A DNA stretch of 5,134 nucleotides from an uncultured Clostridium sp. Lineage in GTDB: Bacteria > Bacillota > Clostridia > TANB77 > CAG-508. The notes under the pieces are model-generated. The model saw only the letters and a list, made by a program, of their open reading frames with translations. It ran no database searches and was not told where the DNA came from. The position numbers and the translations under genes were made by a program. Numbering within the stretch: the first letter of the stretch is position 1; every line of letters starts with the position of its first letter. The stretch spans positions 1-5,134 of the forward strand of contig CAMEUC010000106.1 in the NCBI GenBank assembly GCA_945937855.1, in the 5' to 3' direction. This document shows, in pieces, positions 1 through 5,098 of this stretch.

Positions 1-140
1 AAACATGGTATGATAATGAATAATGTCCACCATCCATCAAAAAATATATTAATACTTGTTATTCCAAGTGCATTTCCTCCTATTATTAATCCAATAACAA
101 TTAAAACTATTCCCCATAACACATTTCCAAATTTTTTCAT
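1..140 (-). CDS. LiaI/LiaF-like (DUF5668-type) membrane protein, N-terminal part, cut by window edge
   Basis: Reading leftward from the ATG at 140-138, 46 complete codons run off the window edge without a stop. The peptide starts MKKFGNVLWGIVLIVIGLII, one hydrophobic helix with a glycine-rich end, then a short linker and FFDGWWTLFIIIP, the start of a second helix. This small-helix, FxxxWWxLF-IIP pattern is typical of the LiaI-LiaF-like transmembrane region (DUF5668) of Firmicutes membrane-stress proteins, some of which carry a C-terminal cell-wall-active antibiotic response domain. The C-terminus is not visible, so the subtype is open. The start codon overlaps the stop of the upstream TetR gene by one base (TAATG), and a GGGGG-containing Shine-Dalgarno lies at 155-151, ten bases upstream, so it is very probably co-transcribed and translationally coupled with the regulator. 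An open plus-strand frame over the same bases is a shadow. The membrane role is family knowledge; any role in envelope stress here is inference. Confidence 0.8.
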   Translation of the reverse strand, partial: MKKFGNVLWGIVLIVIGLIIGGNALGITSINIFFDGWWTLFIIIPC

Positions 141-745
141 TATTTATTTTCCCCCTTTTTATTTAATACCCATTTATTGTTTGGATTTTCTTCTAATAAC
201 ATTAATGCTTGAAATTCATAAGATAGTAAGTCTTGTATTTGGTTATCTGTTAATTTAATAGTACCATTTGCTACTAATGTAGCGATACCATGGCAGAAAA
301 TCCACATTTTTGTATGAAAATCCTTTATGTCTTCTTCTTTTAATTTTGCGCTTATCTTTATCAATTTCTCAATTTCTTTATAATCTTTTCCATTTTTTGC
401 AACAAATGCATCAGGTGTTAAACCTGTATCAGACATAAATAAAGTCTGAAATAATTTTTTCTCTTTTTGGGCAAATTTTATATAATTTATTCCAACTTGT
501 TTATATTTCGGTATTCCTTCTACCATATTATCTAATAAAAATTTGTAAAAATATTGTTCTATTTTCGTATATAGCTCTTTTTGCATTTCTTCTACATTTT
601 CAAATTGATAATATATTGGTCTGATTAAACATTTTAACTTGTTTGCCAATTCTCTATTACTTAATTTTTCCATACCATCTTGTCTTACAATTTCAAATGC
701 AGCATCTAATATCATATCTTTTGAAATTTTAATTTTTGTTGGCAT
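140..745 (-). CDS. TetR/AcrR family transcriptional regulator (WHG-like C-terminal domain)
   Basis: This 201-residue protein has the usual TetR length. An N-terminal three-helix DNA-binding domain (about residues 8-54) has the expected order: an ILDAAFEIV helix, NRELANKL as the first HTH helix, then a recognition segment ending IYYQFEN followed by VEEMQKELY. The C-terminal ligand/dimer domain is helical. Residues 148-153 (W-I-F-C-H-G) followed by IATLVANG resemble the W..HG motif of the WHG-type TetR C-terminal domain (PF13305-like). I chose the ATG at 745 because a perfect AGGAGG (757-752) sits six bases upstream. An in-frame ATG at 784 would place 13 extra codons over the promoter and has no good ribosome binding site. 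Its stop overlaps the start of the LiaF-like gene, making that gene the most likely target along with itself. Ligand unknown; such repressors commonly sense hydrophobic or antimicrobial compounds, but nothing here shows which. Confidence 0.93.
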   Translation of the reverse strand: MPTKIKISKDMILDAAFEIVRQDGMEKLSNRELANKLKCLIRPIYYQFENVEEMQKELYTKIEQYFYKFLLDNMVEGIPKYKQVGINYIKFAQKEKKLFQTLFMSDTGLTPDAFVAKNGKDYKEIEKLIKISAKLKEEDIKDFHTKMWIFCHGIATLVANGTIKLTDNQIQDLLSYEFQALMLLEENPNNKWVLNKKGENK

Positions 746-774
746 TGCTTTCCTCCTTTTTTGAATTTTATAAT

Positions 775-803
775 ATTGTATCACTTAATACATTATTTGT
801 ATA
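775..803 (-). promoter_or_regulatory. Sigma-A-type promoter of the tetR-liaF-like unit
   Basis: On the minus strand an extended -10, TGATACAAT (783-775; TACAAT matches 5 of 6 consensus positions), is preceded at 17 bases by TATACA (803-798; 4 of 6 matches to TTGACA). The predicted transcript start is near 768, giving a leader of about 23 bases that contains the AGGAGG site of the TetR gene. This supports independent transcription of tetR rather than read-through alone from the DUF6323 region. Confidence 0.6.
777..802. promoter_or_regulatory. Putative TetR operator: three alternating TGTAT/ATACA half-sites
   Basis: Half-sites TGTAT (777-781), ATACA (788-792) and TGTAT (798-802) alternate in orientation. 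Their centres lie 11 and 10 bases apart, about one helical turn each. The first two make a 16-bp imperfect palindrome (TGTATCACTTAATACA) and the last two a second one with a 5-base spacer. They overlap both the -35 and the extended -10 of the tetR promoter, where an autorepressor would be expected to bind. Short half-sites in AT-rich DNA can arise by chance, so this is a prediction. Confidence 0.5.
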
Positions 804-825
804 TAGTTTTTTAAAATTTTAAGTT

Positions 826-1080
826 CTAATATTCAATAAACTTTTGTGTTATAAATACTTTATCTAATGTATTTTGTTTTACAGCATTAATTATTATGTC
901 TGCAAGGCTATTTAAATTTTTCTCAATATACCTTTGTAATTCTGCATTATCTAATAGTAATTCATGGCATATTTCTTTATATAATTCATTTATAATATTC
1001 TCAATTTCTACTTTATCTTTATTCTCAAACATTAAATATATTTCATTTAGTTCTTCTGTAGAAATCGTTAAATCACGCAT
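826..1080 (-). pseudogene. Distal fragment of a decayed DUF6179-like gene (84 codons)
   Basis: The frame from ATG 1080 encodes 84 residues beginning MRDLTISTEELNEIYLMFE. It is mostly helical and acidic, with no membrane segment, signal peptide or catalytic motif. The run Y-I-E-K-N-L (about residues 46-51) and the following SLADIIINAVKQNTLDKVFI resemble, from memory, the interior of the roughly 450-residue DUF6179 proteins that normally follow DUF6323 genes. The only purine-rich stretch before the ATG (AAAAAGGG) ends two bases from it, too close for good initiation. The frame differs from the upstream 42-codon piece, and TAG follows after VFITQKFIEY, so both ends look truncated. The best reading is the remains of one gene after an internal deletion and frame disruption. 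The alternative is an unrelated small orphan protein. The family assignment needs a profile search. Confidence 0.5.
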
Positions 1081-1088
1081 ATCCCTTT

Positions 1089-1217
1089 TTACACATCTAC
1101 TATATCATTTTCTGTGAGCACTTGTTCTTCATATGCCGCTTCTATTAAAGTTTTAAAATAATTTCGTTCATCTAAATTTTCTCTTTTTATTTTACTTATA
1201 ACTTCAATCTCATTCAT
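1089..1217 (-). pseudogene. N-terminal fragment of a decayed DUF6179-like gene (42 codons)
   Basis: Starting at ATG 1217, eight bases inside the end of the DUF6323 gene, is a 42-codon frame. A GGTGGAG ribosome binding site (1227-1221) lies just upstream. It reads MNEIEVISKIKRENLDERNY, then FKTLIEAAYEEQVLTENDIV and DV before TAA. The N-Y-F-x-x-L-I-E-A-A-Y...L-T-E-N-D-I pattern resembles the start of DUF6179 proteins, in which a (N/A)YFxSLLEEAY...GLLsexdi segment is followed by an IQ-containing helix. Here the frame stops exactly where that helix should continue. Position directly after DUF6323 and the start overlap are what the intact pair would show. I infer that this is the 5' end of the partner gene, with most of the body deleted before the 84-codon piece. 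Expression of a 42-residue peptide is possible, but function is doubtful. Confidence 0.5.
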
Positions 1218-1677
1218 AATCTCCACCTTCTTCTATATAGTCTATAGGCTTTCCACTTAGTAAATTTTCTCTCATTTTATACATAACTGTTCCTGATAAA
1301 TATTCAAGATCTCCTTGGCAAATTCCATCAAAAGATTTCTTCATAAACTCTATGAGCTCATCATCTGTAATTAAATCCATTGTTTCATTTTTGTATTCAT
1401 AAAACATCTCTATCAATTCATATAAGGTTTCAGCATAGTTTTCTTTATTTATATATGGTGAATCACAAAATTCTTTTATTAATTTATCTATTATTCCTTC
1501 CCTAAATTCAATTCTGCCTGTTTCTTTTAAAGTTTCTTTTCTTCTTTCTAATAAATTATTTATTTGATCATCTGATAATATTAATCCATATTGGGTTGTA
1601 TATTCATTGCATTTCTTTATATTAGCAATTTCAATTTGTTTTCTTTTATTTACTATTTCTAAATAAGACTCTTCCAT
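1210..1677 (-). CDS. DUF6323 family protein, function unknown
   Basis: A 155-residue soluble protein, predicted mainly helical, with no signal peptide or membrane segment. Conserved-looking blocks recall DUF6323: YGLILSDDQINNLLERRKE near residues 30-48, then E-T-G-R-I-E-F, then EFCDSPYINKENYAETLYEL around residues 68-87, then a DDELIEFMKKSFDG block and DLEYLSG before the C-terminal tail. The family usually sits directly upstream of a DUF6179 gene in Clostridia, and no biochemical role is known to me. I chose ATG 1677 because AGAGGTG (1690-1684) is six bases upstream. A GTG at 1686 overlaps that site and is less likely. Downstream, its stop overlaps the start of the decayed DUF6179-like frame. 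I see no convincing -35/-10 pair directly upstream; a TTATATAAAAT stretch near 1704-1694 is a weak -10 candidate. The gene looks intact although its partner is not. Confidence 0.8.
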   Translation of the reverse strand: MEESYLEIVNKRKQIEIANIKKCNEYTTQYGLILSDDQINNLLERRKETLKETGRIEFREGIIDKLIKEFCDSPYINKENYAETLYELIEMFYEYKNETMDLITDDELIEFMKKSFDGICQGDLEYLSGTVMYKMRENLLSGKPIDYIEEGGDYE

Positions 1678-1727
1678 TTTCAACACCTCTTATTTTATAT
1701 AACACAATAATAGAGAAAAAAACAGTC

Positions 1728-1756
1728 TTGAATTTTTTGCAATTTTGTGGTATAGT
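1728..1756 (+). promoter_or_regulatory. Promoter-like sequence on the plus strand, facing away from all genes
   Basis: TTGAAT (1728-1733) lies 17 bases before TATAGT (1751-1756), which is preceded by an extended -10 element (TGG at 1748-1750). A second TATAGTAA copy follows at once (1760-1767). A transcript would start near 1763 and run directly into the 1773-1806 hairpin, antisense to the end of the rsgA region. No plus-strand gene lies downstream, so it would drive a short noncoding RNA, be the relic of a lost gene, or be fortuitous. Confidence 0.35.
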
Positions 1757-1772
1757 AAGTATAGTAAATAGA

Positions 1773-1806
1773 AAGGGAAATACTTAGGTATAATAGTATT
1801 TCCCTT
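1773..1806 (-). terminator. 12-bp-stem hairpin, probable terminator of the rsgA transcript
   Basis: AAGGGAAATACT (1773-1784) and AGTATTTCCCTT (1795-1806) are perfect inverted repeats around a 10-base loop. Read on the minus strand, the stem is followed by a T-rich TTTCTATTTACT. This fits a rho-independent terminator downstream of rsgA and its trailing remnant, before DUF6323. Read on the plus strand, the following bases (GTTTGTGTATATAC) are a poorer T-tract. The stem's AT content and interrupted T-run keep confidence moderate. Confidence 0.5.
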
Positions 1807-1822
1807 GTTTGTGTATATACTT

Positions 1823-1948
1823 TTATTTTATTGGATGTAATTCTATATATCCTCTTTCTCCTCCATCATATCCTTCCACACTATTTAGATTATATATGAA
1901 GCTCACTTTATAATCTCGACTTAATTTGCTATTTATATTTTCACATTA
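1823..1948 (-). pseudogene. Start-less C-terminal remnant of an unidentified protein
   Basis: Between rsgA and the terminator the minus strand has a stop-to-stop frame of 40 codons (1945 down to 1826, TAA at 1825-1823). It has no ATG, GTG or TTG before its body. The peptide includes LSRDYKVSFIYNLNSVEGYD followed by GGERGYIELHPIK. Its composition (alternating hydrophobic residues, a glycine-rich turn, few runs of Lys/Asn) looks like real protein of beta-strand type rather than random AT-rich translation. The upstream stop is TAA at 1948-1946, 23 bases past the rsgA stop. I infer the 3' end of a gene whose front part was lost. I do not recognise the family. Confidence 0.4.
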
Positions 1949-1970
1949 TAAAAATATCATTGGACTGCTA

Positions 1971-3029
1971 TTAGTGTTTTTTATTTACTTTATTATATTT
2001 TGCTATCTCTTTGAATTTGTTTCTTTTCTCTTTTAAATAGCTTTCGCTATCATTATTATACTTTGCTTCATTTTGTAATTTAATATAGGAATTAAACCTA
2101 TCCTGTGATAACTCTCCATTTTCTATTGCTTCTAATATTTTACAACCTGGTTCATTTGTATGAGTACAATCTGAAAACTTACATTTTCCTAAATATTGTT
2201 CTACATCTTTAAATGTTTTATCTAATCCTTCAGTTACTTCCCACATTCCTAATTCTCTCATTCCTGGTGTATCTATAATCATTGCTCCATTGGGTAGCAT
2301 AATTAAATTCCTTGATGTTGTTGTATGCCTTCCTCTAGAATCTTCTTCCCTAATTTCAGATGTTTTCATTATTTCTTTACCATACAAAGTGTTTACAAGA
2401 GTAGATTTCCCAACACCAGATGAGCCTAGAAATACAATCGTTTTTCCTTTTTCAAAATATTTTCTAATATTTTCTATCCCTTCTCCTGTTTTGCAGCTTA
2501 TCGCATAAATATCTACTCCTATTGCTATACTTTCTACCTGGTTTATATAACTTGTGTAATCTTCCACTAAATCTCTTTTGGTAAGAATAATAACGGGAAT
2601 TCCTCCAGATTGCCAAGATAACGTTAAATATCTTTCTAGCCTATGCAAGTTAAAATTATCATTTAGAGATTGCATTATAAACACATAATCAAAATTTGCT
2701 GCAACAAGTTGTTCATGTTGTTTATGTAATTCATGATTTTTGTCACTCGAAGATGCCACTCTTGAAAATGAGCTTTCCCTTCTTAATGTTTCCGTTATCA
2801 TACTTTCTCCATTTTCATTCCATTCAATTAATACAAAATCTCCTGTTGTTGGATAAACTGAATTTGGATTATCATAAAAACATCCTCTTTTAATTTTTGC
2901 AAATCCACTTCCCTTATCACATACAATTTCATATCTTTCTTTATGTGTAGCTATTATTCTTGCTGGAATTTTTCCATTGCTATTATCTCTTATTAAATTT
3001 TCTTTAAATCCATAATCTTTTATAGTCAT
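1971..3029 (-). CDS. rsgA: Ribosome small subunit-dependent GTPase A (RsgA/YjeQ/YloQ family)
   Basis: RsgA is a cytoplasmic GTPase that binds the 30S subunit late in assembly. This 352-residue copy, about the family's length, shows the full architecture. An OB-fold occupies about residues 20-85. A circularly permuted GTPase domain follows with G4 TKRD (150-153), G5 SCKTG (178-182), P-loop GSSGVGKST (202-210), a switch region RGRHTTTSR (232-240) and G3 DTPG (253-256). The C-terminal zinc site is C283-x4-C288-x-H290-x5-C296. A lysine-rich tail ends the protein. I chose ATG 3029 because GGAGG (3042-3038) lies eight bases upstream. The in-frame ATG at 3044 overlaps that site. The copy is not beside prpC/prkC/rpe, the common Firmicute rsgA setting, so it may be a second paralogue; that is inference. 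No strong promoter or terminator separates it from the ABC operon upstream, so read-through is possible. Confidence 0.96.
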   Translation of the reverse strand: MTIKDYGFKENLIRDNSNGKIPARIIATHKERYEIVCDKGSGFAKIKRGCFYDNPNSVYPTTGDFVLIEWNENGESMITETLRRESSFSRVASSSDKNHELHKQHEQLVAANFDYVFIMQSLNDNFNLHRLERYLTLSWQSGGIPVIILTKRDLVEDYTSYINQVESIAIGVDIYAISCKTGEGIENIRKYFEKGKTIVFLGSSGVGKSTLVNTLYGKEIMKTSEIREEDSRGRHTTTSRNLIMLPNGAMIIDTPGMRELGMWEVTEGLDKTFKDVEQYLGKCKFSDCTHTNEPGCKILEAIENGELSQDRFNSYIKLQNEAKYNNDSESYLKEKRNKFKEIAKYNKVNKKH

Positions 3030-3064
3030 TTTATTTTCCTCCATCTTAACTGAAATTTCTTTAA

Positions 3065-3106
3065 TTAAGATACTTCGGAATCCATTTTCAACTTAATATT
3101 TTTCAA
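3065..3106 (-). other. 13-codon micro-ORF with a strong ribosome binding site, upstream of rsgA
   Basis: AAGGAG (3119-3114) sits seven bases before TTG (3106-3104), which opens a frame of 13 residues (MKNIKLKMDSEVS if initiated) ending at TAA 3067-3065, 35 bases before rsgA's ATG at 3029. The spacing is ideal, so ribosomes may well initiate here. It could be a leader peptide affecting rsgA translation, the 5' stub of a deleted gene, or chance. Otherwise I see no hairpin or clear promoter in the gap between the ABC permease and rsgA. Confidence 0.25.
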
Positions 3107-3146
3107 AAAGTTTCTCCTTATTATACATATTTTTATTTTAAAATGA

Positions 3147-3938
3147 TTAAACAAGCTCTTTTTTATCATAATGAATTGTAGTTAAAATCATAAATGCTAT
3201 TGTAATTCCAATTGATAATAATACCATTAAAGGGTTGATAGCTACATTTACAATTACATTTCGAATATCTGCCAACGTAAATACTGATATATATTTTAAA
3301 AATTCTGTGCTTTCTCCCATTTCTGATATGATTTTTAAAAAGTAACTTGCAAATACAATTCCTAAACTTATTCCTATTGTTTTCTTAGTTTTATGTGTGA
3401 AGGTTGATAAGAACAGACATAATGCAAATATAACTATTGAAGAAAACAATGGTGTTATACTTAGTAATAAATAAGATTTTTTATCAAAATCACCACTCAA
3501 GTCTAATCCTATAAAATTAAATATTCCAACAGTTAGTACCATTAAAACAATATATATAAATCCACATAATATTTTATTAATTGCAATCTTTTTTCTTGTT
3601 ACTGGAACACTATTTAAATATTCAATTGTTTTATCACTTTCTTCTTTTAATAAAATGTTCGAACCTAGAATTCCACTATAAATTCCTGTAATTAAAAGAA
3701 CAAAGACAAATCCTTCTGTTTTTAGCCAGCCAAAAGCTGTATCTATACTTGAAATGTCCATATTAAATGCTTTTAACATTTCTTCCGGAAATATCTTCAT
3801 CATTTCATCCATCATTTGTATATTCTCACTATTTATAATAGATGGATATACTAGGAATACTACTAAGAATAATATTATTAAAATAGATGTCCAAATAATA
3901 AAACTTTTTAAATTTATTTTCATTTCTCTTTTAAACAT
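3147..3938 (-). CDS. ABC-2 type transporter permease
   Basis: A 263-residue polytopic membrane protein with six hydrophobic segments at about residues 13-32, 76-96, 122-143, 156-179, 186-204 and 233-255, the ABC-2 arrangement. After TM2 comes EESDKTIEYLNSVPVTRKKI (99-118). This amphipathic stretch has the E...T-E-L...P-V-x-R pattern seen in BcrB/NatB-like permeases, where it contacts the ATPase. A long extracytoplasmic loop (about 33-75) has many Met and Ile residues. I chose the ATG at 3938 because AAAGGA is eight bases upstream of it. The ATG two codons earlier (3944) is only two bases from that site. It starts 14 bases after the ATPase stop, so the two genes form an operon and very likely one exporter of two ATPases and two permeases or permease pairs. 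The substrate cannot be read from sequence; relatives handle peptides, antibiotics or ions. Confidence 0.9.
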   Translation of the reverse strand: MFKREMKINLKSFIIWTSILIILFLVVFLVYPSIINSENIQMMDEMMKIFPEEMLKAFNMDISSIDTAFGWLKTEGFVFVLLITGIYSGILGSNILLKEESDKTIEYLNSVPVTRKKIAINKILCGFIYIVLMVLTVGIFNFIGLDLSGDFDKKSYLLLSITPLFSSIVIFALCLFLSTFTHKTKKTIGISLGIVFASYFLKIISEMGESTEFLKYISVFTLADIRNVIVNVAINPLMVLLSIGITIAFMILTTIHYDKKELV

Positions 3939-3952
3939 TTTCATTTTCCTTT

Positions 3953-4828
3953 CTATTGATAATAGTGTAAGAACATATCTTCTAGTGTTGCTTCTTCAAT
4001 TAAAATTCTATCAATTTTATATTTTGCAAGTTTCTTAATTAATTCATCATGTGATAAATTATTTCCAAATTTAATGGTATTTCCATCTCTAGAAACAATC
4101 TTTACTTTTAAATTTTTCTCTATTTCTTCTATTTGTTCTGATGTTACAGTAACAAATGTTAGATTTCTATTAGATATTTCGTCTATTTTTTCAACTTTTA
4201 TTAATTTTCCATCTTTTATAATTCCAACTCTATCACATATTTTAGACACTTCACTTAGAATATGTGTTGAATAAAATACGGTATTTCCCTTTGATTTTTC
4301 TTCTTTTAATAAATCGTAAAAAACATTTTGCATAATTGGATCTAGGCCGCTTGTAGGCTCATCTAAAATTAGTATTTTAGGTTCGTGCATAAATGCTAAA
4401 ATAATGCCTAATTTCTTTAAATTTCCTAATGATAAATCTTCTATTTTCTTTTTCTCATCTAATTGTAGTCTTTGGACTAATTCTGTTCTTCTATTATGGA
4501 TATCTTTTTTGTAGAAACTTTCGTGATAATCTAGCATCTCTTTTACTGTTAAATCATCATACAAATAAATTTCACTTGGCAAATATCCTATTTTTTCTTT
4601 TATTTCTACATCATCTTTATTAAACTCTTTATTCTCAATTAAAACTTTTCCTCTTGTTTTATTAATTAAATTCATAATTGAACGAATTGTTGTAGATTTT
4701 CCTGCTCCATTTGGTCCAATAAATCCAAATATTTCTCCTTCTTCTAATTTTAAAGATAGATTTTCTACACCTTTTATTTTGCCATAATACTTTGTTAAAT
4801 TCTGAATTTCAAGAATGTTTTTCACCAT
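3953..4828 (-). CDS. ABC transporter ATP-binding protein (BcrA/EcsA-like exporter ATPase)
   Basis: A 291-residue ATPase powering the permease encoded just downstream. Motifs in order: an aromatic stacking segment TKYYG (12-16), Walker A GPNGAGKST (38-46), GYLPSEIYLY in the Q-loop position (81-90), signature LSLGN (132-136), Walker B LILDEP (153-158), D-loop SGLD (160-163) and H-loop STH (187-189). The Q-loop glutamine is replaced by Ser-Glu and the signature is LSLGN instead of LSGGQ. Both variants occur in this exporter subgroup, so the protein is probably active. The C-terminal 70 residues form an accessory domain ending in EATLEDMFLHYYQ, the usual tail of these proteins. AGGGAG (4842-4837) lies eight bases before ATG 4828. 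A promoter at 4891-4862 precedes it, and no regulator gene is adjacent. Self-immunity, antimicrobial peptide efflux or a general envelope function are all possible; the sequence does not decide. Confidence 0.95.
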   Translation of the reverse strand: MVKNILEIQNLTKYYGKIKGVENLSLKLEEGEIFGFIGPNGAGKSTTIRSIMNLINKTRGKVLIENKEFNKDDVEIKEKIGYLPSEIYLYDDLTVKEMLDYHESFYKKDIHNRRTELVQRLQLDEKKKIEDLSLGNLKKLGIILAFMHEPKILILDEPTSGLDPIMQNVFYDLLKEEKSKGNTVFYSTHILSEVSKICDRVGIIKDGKLIKVEKIDEISNRNLTFVTVTSEQIEEIEKNLKVKIVSRDGNTIKFGNNLSHDELIKKLAKYKIDRILIEEATLEDMFLHYYQ

Positions 4829-4861
4829 AAAATTCTCTCCCTATTAATTATTTTTCTCATT

Positions 4862-4891
4862 ATTGTATTCTTTCAAAGCATTTATTTTCAA
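4862..4891 (-). promoter_or_regulatory. Sigma-A-type promoter of the ABC exporter operon
   Basis: On the minus strand TTGAAA (4891-4886, 5 of 6 matches) and TACAAT (4867-4862, 5 of 6) are 18 bases apart. The expected start is near 4855, giving a leader of about 27 bases with the AGGGAG ribosome binding site. This is the best promoter match in the window. Confidence 0.65.
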
Positions 4892-4931
4892 GTACGTTAT
4901 TATTTTAAAACAGTTAGCTGTAATTATCAAG

Positions 4932-4965
4932 TAAAAATCAAAAATAAAATATTAAAAATCAAAAA
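4932..4965. repeat. Two direct copies of TAAAAATCAAAAA spaced by 21 bp
   Basis: The 13-base unit occurs at 4932-4944 and 4953-4965. The 21-bp period equals two helical turns, so the A-tracts are in phase and should bend the DNA upstream of the ABC promoter. They lie 40-75 bp upstream of its -35. This could act as an activating upstream element or be simple AT-rich sequence. Confidence 0.4.
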
Positions 4966-4997
4966 ATTATACATGTTTTAAAAACATATATAATTTT
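4963..4997. repeat. 35-bp near-perfect palindrome upstream of the ABC operon
   Basis: Arms of 17 bases (4963-4979 and 4981-4997) around a single central A, with only one non-complementary pair (4972/4988). The core is ATGTTTTAAAAACAT. It contains almost no G or C, so it is a weak RNA terminator but a plausible protein-binding or cruciform site. It could serve as an operator for an unlinked regulator or as part of a mobile-element boundary. Confidence 0.5.
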
Positions 4998-5040
4998 CTA
5001 AAAAGTAAAGTGTGGACACTGGGAGATGTGGCACCACGCA

Positions 5041-5079
5041 TAAAAGCAGATAATTAGCGAGGCTAACTATCTGCTTTTA
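5041..5079. terminator. Strong two-part hairpin, terminator-like in both directions
   Basis: A perfect 12-bp stem (TAAAAGCAGATA 5041-5052 with TATCTGCTTTTA 5068-5079) continues after one mismatch into a 5-bp stem (TTAGC/GCTAA) closed by a GAG loop. T-runs occur on the 3' side in either orientation (TTTTA). It most likely ends a minus-strand gene lying beyond the right edge, or insulates an insertion element. No plus-strand gene in the window precedes it. Confidence 0.55.
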
Positions 5080-5098
5080 TATTAACTTTAGCAGTAAA

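Noticed and set aside
10..258. Plus-strand open frame of 82 codons with many Pro and Ile
   Set aside because: It is antisense to the LiaF-like start and the tetR 3' end, which have good ribosome binding sites and family matches. It has no Shine-Dalgarno and a biased shadow composition.
746..784. Thirteen-codon N-terminal extension of the TetR protein (ATG 784)
   Set aside because: It overlaps the predicted -10 and operator and lacks a ribosome binding site, while ATG 745 has a perfect AGGAGG at six bases.
896..1117. Plus-strand open frame of 73 codons over the DUF6179-like fragments
   Set aside because: Serine/phenylalanine-rich translation typical of the antisense of Lys/Glu/Asn-rich coding DNA; no ribosome binding site.
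1211..1213. Second ATG forming an ATGA overlap with the DUF6323 stop
   Set aside because: Its frame ends after a few codons (ATG AGA TTG AAG TTA TAA). The ATG at 1217 gives the family-like frame.
1678..1686. GTG start at 1686 for the DUF6323 gene
   Set aside because: The GTG lies within the AGAGGTG ribosome binding site that correctly spaces ATG 1677.
3754..4038. Plus-strand open frame of 94 codons across the permease/ATPase junction
   Set aside because: Antisense shadow of the hydrophobic and AT-rich permease sequence; no ribosome binding site or recognisable motif.
4963..4997. Calling the 35-bp palindrome a rho-independent terminator
   Set aside because: The stem is almost entirely A/T and would be too weak as RNA, so it is listed as a palindromic repeat.
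5007..5079. A riboswitch or tRNA-like RNA at the right edge
   Set aside because: No conserved core of a riboswitch class I know, no T-loop GTTCRA motif and no cloverleaf spacing; only hairpins can be supported.
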